A stretch of 64,000 nt of DNA from Paractinoplanes pyxinae (GTDB lineage: Bacteria; Actinomycetota; Actinomycetes; Mycobacteriales; Micromonosporaceae). The notes beneath the pieces were generated by a model that had not been told where the DNA came from, made no database searches, and saw nothing but the letters and a program-made list of their open reading frames with translations. Location of the stretch: contig NZ_JAPNTZ010000009.1 in assembly GCF_026626335.1 (NCBI RefSeq), forward strand, positions 372,001 to 436,000. The letters are read 5' to 3'. Below, piece after piece: positions 23,117 through 31,737 of the stretch (the first letter of the stretch is position 1; each line of letters begins with the position of its first letter). The position numbers and the translations under genes are program-made.

Positions 23117-23536
23117 TCACGTGAACGACTTGCCTGCCGGAATGAGGTCGGCCAGCAGCGCCTCGATGCGGGATTTGATCTGGTCGCGGATCGGGCGGAC
23201 AGCTTCGACGCCCTGGCCGGCGGGGTCGTCGAGTTTCCAGTCCTCGTAGCGTTTGCCGGGGAAGATCGGGCAGGCGTCGCCGCAGCCCATGGTGATGATG
23301 ACGTCGGAGTCCTGCGCGGTCTCGTACTCGAGCAGTTTCGGTGTCTGATCGGTGATGTCGATGCCGACCTCACGCATGACTTCGACGGCGGCGGGGTTGA
23401 TGGTGTCGGCCGGGGCGGAGCCGGCGGAGCGAACCTCCACAGCGTCGCCGGCGAGGTGTCGCAGCCAGCCGGCGGCCATCTGGGAGCGGCCGGCGTTGTG
23501 GACGCAGACGAACAGGACGCTGGGCTTGCCGGTCAT
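23117..23536 (-). CDS. arsC: Arsenate reductase ArsC (LMW-PTP fold)
   Basis: 139 residues from ATG 23536. The phosphatase-like P-loop VCVHNAGRSQMAA gives the nucleophilic Cys and Arg (C-x5-R), and a further Cys pair follows in ITMGCGDACPIFP, as in thioredoxin- or mycoredoxin-coupled ArsC enzymes. It reduces arsenate to arsenite. ATGA overlap with the upstream aquaporin gene couples the two, so arsenite would be formed beside its export channel. Confidence 0.92.
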   Translation of the reverse strand: MTGKPSVLFVCVHNAGRSQMAAGWLRHLAGDAVEVRSAGSAPADTINPAAVEVMREVGIDITDQTPKLLEYETAQDSDVIITMGCGDACPIFPGKRYEDWKLDDPAGQGVEAVRPIRDQIKSRIEALLADLIPAGKSFT

Positions 23537-24264
23537 GAGGGGAGCCTTTCGGTGGGGACGACGATGTCGTCGGCGGCTTGTCCGATGTTCGGGTAGAGGG
23601 CGAGCAGCAGGCCGACTCCGATGAGCAGGCCGGCGAGCTGGGCGATGACGAATCCGGGGACGGAGGCGGGCGCGATGCCGGCGAAGGTGTCGGTGAAGGC
23701 CCGGCCGATGGTGACGGCCGGGTTGGCGAAGCTGGTGCTGCTGGTGAACCAGTACGCGGCGCCGATGTAGGCGCCCACGGCGGCCGGGGCGAGGGCGGCG
23801 CGGCCGGATCGGGCGAGCGCGAAGATCAGCAGGAGCAGCCCGGCGGTGGCGACGATCTCGCCCAGCCACAGGTGCCCGGCCGTGCGGTCCTTGCCGGAGA
23901 AGGTGACCGGCGCGAGGTCAAACATCAGGTTGGCCAGCACCGATCCGGCGATCGCTCCTGCGGTCTGGGCCGCCACGTAGCCGGCGAGGTCGGCGCCGGA
24001 CAGCCCGCTTTTGGTGCGGCGGCCGAGGAACCAGTCGGCTGCGGACACGACCGGGTTGAAGTGGGCGCCGGAGACCGGCCCGAACGTCAGGATCAGGGCG
24101 CCGAGCGCGAACGCCGTGGCGACCGAGTTCTGCAGCAGTTGCAGGCCGACGTCATCGGGCGACAGGGTGGTGGCCATGATGCCGGAGCCGACGACGGCGG
24201 TGACCAGCAACGCTGCGCCGGTGAACTCGGCCAGCAGGCGCCGCCAGGCAGCGATGGTGTGCAT
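23533..24264 (-). CDS. MIP-family channel (aquaporin/glycerol facilitator, AqpS-like)
   Basis: 243 residues with six hydrophobic segments and two half-helix motifs: HFNPVVS in the first half (NPV instead of NPA) and FANPAVTIGR in the second. Aquaglyceroporins placed next to arsC act as downhill arsenite exit channels (AqpS). The overlap with arsC and absence of an ArsB or Acr3 pump make that role likely here. It is the upstream partner in a two-gene minus-strand unit; the LMW-PTP gene ends 63 bases further upstream. Confidence 0.9.
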   Translation of the reverse strand: MHTIAAWRRLLAEFTGAALLVTAVVGSGIMATTLSPDDVGLQLLQNSVATAFALGALILTFGPVSGAHFNPVVSAADWFLGRRTKSGLSGADLAGYVAAQTAGAIAGSVLANLMFDLAPVTFSGKDRTAGHLWLGEIVATAGLLLLIFALARSGRAALAPAAVGAYIGAAYWFTSSTSFANPAVTIGRAFTDTFAGIAPASVPGFVIAQLAGLLIGVGLLLALYPNIGQAADDIVVPTERLPS

Positions 24265-24327
24265 GGATACGAAACTCCGGTCTCTGCGCGGTCGGGAGCG
24301 GTCGAGCGCGTGTGTGGCGCGGAATGC

Positions 24328-24813
24328 TCAGTTCTGGGTGGGAACGTGGGTCACGGCTGGGGCGACGCGGTCGATGCGCTGGGCCAGCTCGGTGTAGGCG
24401 GCTTCGAACGCTGCGTCGGTGTCGACCCGGACGGGGTCGGGCACGGACCAGTGCAGCTGGGGCCGCACGGGACCTGAGAGGTCTTCGTGGGCGTTGTCGC
24501 AGACGGCGATGACCAGATCGCCGTCGTGCACGACATCGGCGACATCAGCGGTGCCGGTGGGGTCGAGCCGCAAGCCGTGCCGGTGGGCGATCTTGATGGC
24601 GCGGGGATGAACCCGGGCGGCCGGTTTGGTGCCGGCCGAGGCGACGGTGCCGCCGACGCGGTCGCGCCACAGGGCCGCGGCCAGTTGGGAGCGGGCGGAG
24701 TTGTGGGTGCAGACGAATACGACGCGTTCGGCGGTCTGCAGCTGACCCGGTGGAAACGTCTCGCACGGTGGCCGCCGAACCGAGTGTCGGCGGCCACCGG
24801 CTCGACGGCTCAC
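24328..24813 (-). CDS. Second LMW-PTP/ArsC-family protein, N-terminus probably truncated
   Basis: 161 residues if GTG 24813 is used. The P-loop VFVCTHNSARSQLAAALW is intact, and DLVIAVCDNAHEDL holds a second Cys. In actinomycetes this type is usually the C-terminal half of an ArsR-ArsC fusion. Here the sequence before the P-loop is only about 30 residues of non-coding-looking, Arg-rich text that overlaps the start of the divergent MFS gene. No other start codon lies in frame nearby. The ArsR half therefore seems lost, leaving the arsenic module without a visible repressor. Confidence 0.75.
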   Translation of the reverse strand: MSRRAGGRRHSVRRPPCETFPPGQLQTAERVVFVCTHNSARSQLAAALWRDRVGGTVASAGTKPAARVHPRAIKIAHRHGLRLDPTGTADVADVVHDGDLVIAVCDNAHEDLSGPVRPQLHWSVPDPVRVDTDAAFEAAYTELAQRIDRVAPAVTHVPTQN

Positions 24814-26045
24814 GCGCCCCCGCGATCGTCGCCGCGCTCGCGGTCACCCAGACCGTCGGCTACGGCACCCTCTACTACGCCTTCGCCGTCTTCCTCGTCC
24901 CGCTCGCCGCCGACCTGAACGCCTCCACCACCGCGATCACTGGCAGCTTCACCGCCAACGTCCTCGCCTCCGCCGCCCTGGCCATTCCCATTGGTCGCTG
25001 GCTCGACCGCCACGGCGGCCGTGCCCTGATGACCGCCGGGTCTGTCGGCGGCGCCGTCATGCTGGTCGCCTGGTCGCAGGTCGACAGCCTCTGGCAGCTC
25101 TACGCCGTCCAGCTCGGCATCGGCCTCGCCTCAGCCGCCTGCCTCTACGAAGCCGTCTTCGTCGTCATCATCGCCTGGCACAGCGCCCAACGACGCTCGA
25201 CGGCCCTGCTCGCCCTGACCGTGGTCGCCGGCTTCGCCAGCACCATCTTCCTGCCGCTGACCGGCTGGCTGGTCGAACATCACGGCTGGCGCACCACCCT
25301 GCTCATCCTCGCCACCATCCAAGCCGTCCTCACGATCCCGCTGCACGCGATGGTCATTCGCGCGGCCCCCTCCGCACACCACGCACAGCCGGACGCCACG
25401 GCCCACCGCCAGCCCGAACGACTCAAAGCCGTCCTCACCGACCGCGGATTCTGGCTGCTGACCGTCAGCTTCACCGCCCACACCGCCGCCATCGCCGCCG
25501 CAGGCGTCCTGCTCGTCGCCGCCCTGATCAACTGGGGACACTCAGCGGCCTTCGCCGCCACCACGGCCGGCCTGTTCGGCGTCCTGTCGGTCACCGGCCG
25601 CCTGGTCACCACCGGCCTGCAACGCCGTTACCGCACCACCTCCGTAGTCGCTACCATCTTCATGCTGCAAGGCGTCTCCGCGGCCGCCCTCGCCATCGTC
25701 GGCCGCGACGCTGTCGCCGCCGTCATCGCCGTCATCGGTTTCGGGCTGGGCTTCGGCGTCGGCAGCATCGCCAAACCCTTCCTGCTGGCCGAGCGCTACG
25801 ACACCCGCCGCTACGCCACCATCGCCGGCATCCTCGTGGTCCCCATGACCATCGCCAAAGCCACCGCACCACTGGCCGCCGCAGCACTACACACGATCAA
25901 CGATGGGTACGGCGCGGTCTTTCTCGCTGTCGCCGGAGCCTGCGCGATAGCCAGCACCGCCCTCGCCTCGGTTCCGTCCACCACGCGCGATCGGACCACC
26001 CGCAGGTCGAAGGAACTCCGGGACACCGAACGCGGGAGCGAGTGA
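24750..26045 (+). CDS. MFS transporter
   Basis: 431 residues from GTG 24750, with 12 predicted membrane helices and the short loop-2 motif GRWLDRHGGR between helices 2 and 3. Helix 5 contains the G-rich VVAGFASTIFLPLTGWL. It is divergent from and overlaps the 5' end of the LMW-PTP gene by 64 bases. The family is broad; the neighbourhood suggests efflux of an arsenic species, but no glyceraldehyde-phosphate dehydrogenase gene is present as in ArsJ systems. Substrate unknown. Confidence 0.82.
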   Translation: METSRTVAAEPSVGGHRLDGSRAPAIVAALAVTQTVGYGTLYYAFAVFLVPLAADLNASTTAITGSFTANVLASAALAIPIGRWLDRHGGRALMTAGSVGGAVMLVAWSQVDSLWQLYAVQLGIGLASAACLYEAVFVVIIAWHSAQRRSTALLALTVVAGFASTIFLPLTGWLVEHHGWRTTLLILATIQAVLTIPLHAMVIRAAPSAHHAQPDATAHRQPERLKAVLTDRGFWLLTVSFTAHTAAIAAAGVLLVAALINWGHSAAFAATTAGLFGVLSVTGRLVTTGLQRRYRTTSVVATIFMLQGVSAAALAIVGRDAVAAVIAVIGFGLGFGVGSIAKPFLLAERYDTRRYATIAGILVVPMTIAKATAPLAAAALHTINDGYGAVFLAVAGACAIASTALASVPSTTRDRTTRRSKELRDTERGSE

Positions 26046-26091
26046 CAGCAGCTTGAGGACCACGGGGCCAGCGGCGTAGGCGCGGGCTCTC

Positions 26092-27240
26092 CTATTGCCA
26101 ACTCCGGCCCAGTAGCTCTGGTCGGCGCGGATTCGGTGCTTTGTCGAGGTCCTGGGAGAACTTGGTTCCGCCGTCACATGCCTGCACGAGCGGGCCGGGC
26201 GGCGGAAACTCGAGTGACCGAAACGTTGGATGATCAGGGTGTGCAGCCACCCAACCGTAGGCCTGGTCGATCAGACGAGCGTTCACATCGTTTGCGTACG
26301 TCATTGCCTCTGCCCCGTTCAGGCTGACAGTCAAAGGGCCGGCCATCCCGCGCGGCCCGAGAACGAGCAGCGTCCGGGGGCTCAATGGCAACGCGACCTC
26401 AACGGCGGTGCCAGCTGTGGGCCGCGTTGGATAGACGTGCACGATGTCTGCGTTGCGCAAGCGGTTCCGGCTCGGCCTGCGCGCTGCCTTCCTGCGCTGC
26501 TTCTGCGTTTTGAAGCATGATGCCGCGTGCTTGATATGGCTTGAGCCGTCGGTGACCAGGACGACGGGTTCGTCGCAGGTGATGAACAGGGGTTGGTCGA
26601 GCGTCACGAGGAGAGCTGGCCGGTCGAAGAACAACTCACTGAGCCGGGGGACCATCTTGGTCATCTGCTCGAGGTGAAGGTTGGGCTCGGGCACCACCCG
26701 AACTTGGTCAATGCCATGCAGGTGTGGGTGCTGAGTCTTCGCCATGAAGTCGCCGAGCAGCTCCACCATGCGCCGGTGCTGAGGCGTCCGCTGCAGCTGG
26801 AACGCCAGGAAAAAGCCGAGGTGCATTGACTCCTGAGGGGCGAGTGGCCGAGGAGAATGGAACGGGCTCAGCATCCGATCGAACAGATCTTTGGCGCCGT
26901 CTTCGATGACGCCGAGGATCCGTTCAAGCCGGCCGTCCTTCTCCCCGTCGATGTTGATGAACGTGTAGAAGTCCTTGATGACCCCGGTCTTCGTCGTAGG
27001 GCTCATCCGACCGTCGCCGGTGACCCGGTCTCGCACCCACAACTGGCCGTTCTTGGCGAACCGCTCAAGGTAGAAGCGAGGGACGGTGTGGTGGCGGCTG
27101 CCCACCATCGTTTCCGGCGAGGTCAACCTCCACCACTCTTGTGCGTCGTGCTCAATCTCGGGGTACGCCGCGGCCAGATGATCGAGCCAAGTAGGAGGCA
27201 GCTCATCGTCTGTCTGCCACCATCGTGAATTGCTAGTCAT
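26092..27240 (-). CDS. DUF4238 domain protein
   Basis: 382 residues from ATG 27240, preceded by GGCAGG; an ATG at 27264 is possible but lacks a ribosome site. The signature HHTVPRFYLERFA near residue 60 is the hallmark of DUF4238, a family of unknown function often met in phage-defence and mobile-element neighbourhoods. The middle includes the conserved GFFLAFQLQRTPQHR helix and the strand FITCDEPVVL. It is the last gene before the right end of segment B, and convergent to the MFS gene. Confidence 0.8.
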   Translation of the reverse strand: MTSNSRWWQTDDELPPTWLDHLAAAYPEIEHDAQEWWRLTSPETMVGSRHHTVPRFYLERFAKNGQLWVRDRVTGDGRMSPTTKTGVIKDFYTFINIDGEKDGRLERILGVIEDGAKDLFDRMLSPFHSPRPLAPQESMHLGFFLAFQLQRTPQHRRMVELLGDFMAKTQHPHLHGIDQVRVVPEPNLHLEQMTKMVPRLSELFFDRPALLVTLDQPLFITCDEPVVLVTDGSSHIKHAASCFKTQKQRRKAARRPSRNRLRNADIVHVYPTRPTAGTAVEVALPLSPRTLLVLGPRGMAGPLTVSLNGAEAMTYANDVNARLIDQAYGWVAAHPDHPTFRSLEFPPPGPLVQACDGGTKFSQDLDKAPNPRRPELLGRSWQ

Positions 27241-27406
27241 ACGCCCTGCCTCAAGCTGGCTCATGGCACGGCTACTGCATCGTGCCAGCGCGCCTTATCG
27301 TTCCGCTGACTTTCGACGCGTGCAATCGGGTTCTGCCGAGCACGCTGGATCCTTCGTGTTCTGGCCGCATTGAGAGCACTCTTAACGGAGAGTGACGGCC
27401 TTGGGT

Positions 27407-27458
27407 GGGTGATCGGTGGGTGATCGGATGTTGGCGACCGTTCCAGTACTACCGCGGC
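27407..27458 (+). repeat. 52-bp right-end repeat of segment B
   Basis: This sequence, from GGGTGATCGGTGGGTGATCG to CAGTACTACCGCGGC, recurs at 35777-35828 with only two differences. It contains two GGGTGATCxG units and abuts att3 directly. It defines the right extremity of segment B and probably carries integrase arm sites. Confidence 0.7.
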
Positions 27459-27501
27459 CTACGGATCAGAAGGTTAGGGGTTCGAGTCCCTTCGGGCGCA
27501 C
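27459..27501 (+). repeat. att3: 43-bp tRNA-Arg(ACG) 3'-half direct repeat
   Basis: Identical to the other three copies. It is the junction between segment B (52-bp right-end repeat at its left) and segment C (terminator hairpin 27511-27546 and integrase at its right). Confidence 0.9.
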
Positions 27502-27510
27502 CGAATAAAG

Positions 27511-27546
27511 AAGGGCCTGAGCTGCGGAGACGCGGTTCGGGCCTTT
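27511..27546 (+). terminator. Element-borne terminator hairpin right of att3
   Basis: AAGGGCCTGAGCTGCG opposite CGCGGTTCGGGCCTT with a GAGA loop and T-rich tail. It differs from the att2 hairpin at only a few bases, showing that segments B and C have homologous left ends. Confidence 0.6.
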
Positions 27547-27572
27547 CGTGTTTCCAGCCCTTTGTGGAGGTT

Positions 27573-27606
27573 GGGTGGCGTGTGGGTGGCACATGGGTGT
27601 CGTCAC
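27573..27606 (+). repeat. Three GGGTGxC-type direct repeats
   Basis: GGGTGGCG, GGGTGGCAC and GGGTGTCG start about 10-12 bases apart, just downstream of the integrase stop. They correspond in position to the trio at 19644-19675. Confidence 0.4.
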
Positions 27607-29018
27607 TTTCCGCGACGATACGGGTGTTTACGGGCTCGTGACCTGCGACGTCGGCTCTTCTGACCGGGCTTATCCGCTGGGGTGGTTTGTTTTTCGGCGC
27701 GCCCCGTCGGCCGGTTCTTCGCCGCTTTCTGTTTGATCCGTTGGCGTGTGTGGCGGTCGGCGGCCAGCACCAGGGCGGCGGTGGCGTCGGCGCAGCGGCG
27801 TTGCGCGTCGGGCAGGACGCTGGTGTAGGTGTCGGCGGTGACCACGATGCTGGAGTGCCCGAGCAGGTCCTGCAGGGTCTTGAGGTCGGCGCCGGCCTCG
27901 TGGGCGAGCGACGCGGCGCCGTGCCGCAGGTCGTGTAGCCGCACCGGGGGCAGCCCGGCCCGGTCGGTGAGTTTGCGGAACCGGGTGGTGGCGTAGTTCG
28001 GGTTGATCGGCTGGCCGTCCTTGCGAGTGAATACATATCCGGAGTCGTTCCACTGGGCTTTAGTGGCGTGCCGGCGGTCGCGGCGCTGGAGTTGCCGGCG
28101 GCGGTGCTCGCGCAGGATCGCCACGGTGTGTTTGTCCAGGGCGACGGCCCGCCGGCCGGCGGCGGTCTTCGGGTCGCCCTCGACGACCTCGTGGCCGGCG
28201 GTGGTGCGCTGCCGCTCGACGAACAGCAGCCCGCGGTCGAGGTCGACGGCCGCCCAGCGCAGGCCGCAGAGCTCGCCGCGGCGGAGCCCGCGCAGGGCGG
28301 CGAGCCACCAGAACGCGAACAGCGAGTCCTCGACCACCCCGCCCAGGAAGGTGGAGAGCTGCTGGGCGGTCCACACCGCGACCGGCGGGTGCTCGCCGGT
28401 CAGCTTCCACTGCTCGACCCGCCCGTCGGTCCAGACCTGGGCGTGCGGTTTGCGGTAGCCCGCGATCTCGATGTGCCGGGCCGGGTTGGACTCGATCAGT
28501 TCTTCCCGCACGGCGAGGTTCAACGCTGCCCGCAGGGTGGTGCGTAGGTGGTTGAGCGCTGACGCAGACTGGGGAAGGCCCTTGGCGTTGACGGTCTGGG
28601 CGATTTCCGCGAACACGACCCGCAGCAGTGACCCGTCGAGCTCGCTGAGCCGGTAGGTGCCGAGGCGGGGAATGAGGACCAGCTCCACGTCGCGGGCGTA
28701 GGCCAGCCGGGTGGTCGGCCGGATCCCGGTCCGGGTGTCGAGCCAGTGCCGCAGCCACCGTTCCACGGTCCAGCCGTCACCGCTACGGCGGGCGCCGGTG
28801 TCGGCCAGGCAGGCTTCCCGGGCGTGTCGGGCGGCGGCCTGCGATGCGAACCCGCCGCGGCGGATCCGCTCGGAGCGGCCGAACAGATTCGGCGCCGAGC
28901 ATTGGAAGTACCAGGAGCCGTGCCCCCGCTCGGGTAGATGGGGACAAATCTGCTCGAGGCGTTTGCCCTCCTGGTTACGGCATCCGCATCGCTTGAAGGT
29001 CCTGCTCGTGCTGGCCAT
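27603..29018 (-). CDS. Tyrosine recombinase (integrase) of segment C
   Basis: 471 residues. Same plan as the segment B enzyme and highly similar through the catalytic domain: KRCGCRNQEGKRLEQIC at the N-terminus, then catalytic Arg in ALRGLRRGELCGL, HDLRHGAAS, LLGHSSIV and TADTYTSVL. The basic tail is shorter and ends 100 bases before att3 rather than inside it. Divergence from the segment B integrase is concentrated in the tail and linker. Acts on the shared tRNA-Arg att sites by inference. Confidence 0.93.
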   Translation of the reverse strand: MASTSRTFKRCGCRNQEGKRLEQICPHLPERGHGSWYFQCSAPNLFGRSERIRRGGFASQAAARHAREACLADTGARRSGDGWTVERWLRHWLDTRTGIRPTTRLAYARDVELVLIPRLGTYRLSELDGSLLRVVFAEIAQTVNAKGLPQSASALNHLRTTLRAALNLAVREELIESNPARHIEIAGYRKPHAQVWTDGRVEQWKLTGEHPPVAVWTAQQLSTFLGGVVEDSLFAFWWLAALRGLRRGELCGLRWAAVDLDRGLLFVERQRTTAGHEVVEGDPKTAAGRRAVALDKHTVAILREHRRRQLQRRDRRHATKAQWNDSGYVFTRKDGQPINPNYATTRFRKLTDRAGLPPVRLHDLRHGAASLAHEAGADLKTLQDLLGHSSIVVTADTYTSVLPDAQRRCADATAALVLAADRHTRQRIKQKAAKNRPTGRAEKQTTPADKPGQKSRRRRSRARKHPYRRGK

Positions 29019-29142
29019 CGCTGTCCTCCGCCGTCGCGCTCGTCAATCGAGCATGACGCCTGCGGCTCTCTTGAAGGGTTCACCCGGGAGAGGTACACGG
29101 GATTTGCCAGCCGGGATGGCGTCGGTATCCGACGCGTCACGC

Positions 29143-30495
29143 TCAAGGCGTCAGATCGATGTTCCAGAGTTTGCCGTCGTTGCGCTGCCAGAGGCTTTGC
29201 GCAGCGTGGTCGTACCCGTGTCCCAACCCAAGGACAAGCCGAAGCATCCCAGCGGCCGGATCGTCCGACGAACGCCGAAGCTCGATGACTTGAAAGGCGG
29301 TCACGCTGTCACCGTTAAGGGATTTCAGCCTCTTCACTGCCTTGGCGCGATTCGCCTCCAGATCCGCTGAGTTCGCTGGGATCGGCGCGAACAGCCACGG
29401 CTCGATGTGCGGACGGAAGGCTCTGTGTACCGCCGGCAGGACGTCGAGAACCAAGTTATCGAGGTCCTTCCCCTGCGCCGGAGGGATGACGACCAGCGTG
29501 ACCTTCAGCGGCACAAGCATGAACTCCCACCGCAGCCACCGGCGGTGGTACTCGGTAAGAGCCGTCTCCACCCGCGCTTTGAACGTCTCCCGCTCAGCAC
29601 CGGTTTGCGGCAATGGCGGCAAGGAGATCGAAAACGGAGACCGCAGGACGTTGCCCCAGTGAGTCGCAGCGTGCTGGTCCTTGACCTCCTCAAGCTCACG
29701 AGCGTTCGCCGAAGCTGGACTCTGTGTCGATGACCGCGTAGCGATCTTGCGCGTGCCGATCGACAGAGCGAGGTCTACGAGCCGGTCCATAGAGATCAAA
29801 GCTGACTTTTGTGCGTTCTCCGCGTTCCGGAAGGCACCCCACCTGGCGAAGAAGTCGTTGATACGGTTTTGAACCGTATCCTCACTTGGCGGAGGAAGGT
29901 GGGTGTCCCACTCCTCAAACTGTTCGACTTCGGAGTAGTCGTCCTCATCCATCAGTTCGTCGAGCGCGAAGTCACCGACGTCACGACGGGATCGCAGATC
30001 CCGCATCACCCGGATATCTTCAAGCGCGTCGCGTAGGGGCTGGGCGAAGACGCGTAAGCCTGCCCTGGGCTCGTAGCCTGGACTGTCCGGGCCCGGCCAG
30101 TCTTGGCGGAGGGTGACGTGCAGCAGCTTGATCTGCCGATCATCGCGGTAGAGGCAGGGCTCGTGACGAAGCCTCGGATCGTTCCGGCGCTGTGTCTCGC
30201 CCAAGACGTCGAGAGTCCACTTCGTCATGTGATGGATCGCCGCCGGTGTTTTCCGGGCAGAGCAGAACTCCAAGTCGAGAGCGACGTACCCGGTCATTGC
30301 CCTCTGCTTCATGCGGCGAAGCTGATCGGCTATCTGGCGGCGATACGACGACTCCGTCGCTGTGCCGCGGCGACCCTTCTGCTCAGGTTCGCCTTCGAGG
30401 TCCAGCCGCCGGGCACGTCTTCGGCGCCGCAGAACCTGGTAGGGCCACGCCTCAGGCGAAGACCAGAACCCGGGCCTGGAGGCATACCTAGCCAT
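29143..30495 (-). CDS. Unknown protein with two partial RusA-like regions
   Basis: 450 residues. Around residues 50-135, KTPAAIHHMTKWTLDVLG followed by LYRDDRQIKLLHVTL recalls the second acidic motif of RusA Holliday-junction resolvases (YEDDSQ-V-L-V). Around 330-365, VTLVVIPP followed by KDLDNLVLDVLPAV recalls the first motif (DxDN). Each region seems to hold one half of the RusA catalytic set. Between them lies an acidic stretch and a helical segment. It directly follows the integrase in the element and is divergent from the AbiTii-like gene. A DNA-structure nuclease role is a guess from motifs. Confidence 0.55.
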   Translation of the reverse strand: MARYASRPGFWSSPEAWPYQVLRRRRRARRLDLEGEPEQKGRRGTATESSYRRQIADQLRRMKQRAMTGYVALDLEFCSARKTPAAIHHMTKWTLDVLGETQRRNDPRLRHEPCLYRDDRQIKLLHVTLRQDWPGPDSPGYEPRAGLRVFAQPLRDALEDIRVMRDLRSRRDVGDFALDELMDEDDYSEVEQFEEWDTHLPPPSEDTVQNRINDFFARWGAFRNAENAQKSALISMDRLVDLALSIGTRKIATRSSTQSPASANARELEEVKDQHAATHWGNVLRSPFSISLPPLPQTGAERETFKARVETALTEYHRRWLRWEFMLVPLKVTLVVIPPAQGKDLDNLVLDVLPAVHRAFRPHIEPWLFAPIPANSADLEANRAKAVKRLKSLNGDSVTAFQVIELRRSSDDPAAGMLRLVLGLGHGYDHAAQSLWQRNDGKLWNIDLTP

Positions 30496-30682
30496 TCGAT
30501 GAAGGTACCTCTGTCGACCGTAGGCACCACCTGCGTTACTGGTCAGCGAGCGTCGGCGTATCGACCTGTTCGCCCCTCGGGCTCGTTCGCCATCTCGCTA
30601 TCAGCAAGATACGCCACGGCTGACAGCCAGGGTCCAAACCAGTTCGACAGCATGTCGTACGGCACGCCGGTATGGTCCACCC

Positions 30683-31657
30683 GTGGCGAATATGGGCAAT
30701 GACTACGTGCTGACGCTTGTCCAGCGTGCCCTGGACGAGATCGACGATCGGCCGATCGATGTCTCGGCCCGGCGGGCGGCCAGGATTGCCTCGTTATTGG
30801 GCGAGACCGAGTTCGCTGTCTATCTCGGCATGGAGCTCAAGTCGACCGGCGGCCACCCGCCTGCCAATGCGGAGGACACGAGGCGTTTGATGGAAGACCC
30901 ATCATTGTGGGGTGATCCGGACGGGCCGGCCGAGGGAGCCATGACCCGCTACCTGGCCTCGCGAACGATCCCGTCAGGCCCTCAGAAGGGGATGATGGCT
31001 GCTCACAGCCTGGGCAACGTGGAAAGTCTCATTCACATGTTCCCAGAAGAGGTACCGAACTACGACGCGGCGTTCAGTAGGCAACTCATGCGAGATGTCA
31101 AGGAAAGGGTGAAGCACTCCGTTTTTGTTGCCCTGTGCGCGTGGGAACGGCAACTGACCTACGCCAACGTCAACGAGCGCATCTTTGAGCGCTTCCGCTC
31201 TCAAGTCGATTCCATGCTGGCGCAGGGCGCTCCGGTTCTGCTTGATCAGTTTTCTGCCGTGTACCGGCGACTGCGAGCAGCAACCAACGACCCCGCCGCG
31301 CCGGTTGCCGAGGAGCTCTCACAGGCGATCACCACGTGTCGGCGCATCCTTAAGGCGGTCGCCGACCACGTGCTTCCTGGCGTCCCGGGTGCTAAAACGG
31401 ACGCAGGAAATGCACTCAACGATGCCGCGTATCGCAACCGTGTGTACGAGTACGTGAAGACTCACACTTCGAGCGACACCACAGCCGAGACGGTAAACGC
31501 AGCGTTGGGAGGCTTGATCGAACGATTTAACGCGATTGACAAGCTCGCTAACAAAGGTGTGCACGCCGAGGTTGGTGTGCCGGAAGCCGAGCTCTGCGCC
31601 ATTCACACATATCTGGTTGCCGGTGAGCTGCTTGCCCTCGGTGAAGAAGCCCGGTAA
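30683..31657 (+). CDS. AbiTii-like abortive infection protein
   Basis: 324 residues from GTG 30683 (ATG 30692 is an alternative). The first 60 residues (VLTLVQRALDEIDD followed by ARIASLLGETEFAVYLGMEL) follow the AbiTii domain pattern: a helical pair, then a helix ending in E-L-G. The C-terminal third is helical with IDKLANKGVHAEV, a segment common to several Abi and HEPN-type proteins. Lower GC than its neighbours supports recent transfer. It stands alone, divergent from the RusA-like gene and convergent with the phosphorylase gene. Phage-defence function is inferred from family and island context. Confidence 0.7.
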   Translation: MANMGNDYVLTLVQRALDEIDDRPIDVSARRAARIASLLGETEFAVYLGMELKSTGGHPPANAEDTRRLMEDPSLWGDPDGPAEGAMTRYLASRTIPSGPQKGMMAAHSLGNVESLIHMFPEEVPNYDAAFSRQLMRDVKERVKHSVFVALCAWERQLTYANVNERIFERFRSQVDSMLAQGAPVLLDQFSAVYRRLRAATNDPAAPVAEELSQAITTCRRILKAVADHVLPGVPGAKTDAGNALNDAAYRNRVYEYVKTHTSSDTTAETVNAALGGLIERFNAIDKLANKGVHAEVGVPEAELCAIHTYLVAGELLALGEEAR

Positions 31658-31737
31658 GGCTGAACCGTCATGGCGACGCGCGTTGCCTTGACGGGAGACC
31701 GTCCGTCGCTGCCTGAGGGTGTGGTTCAGACTTTCCG

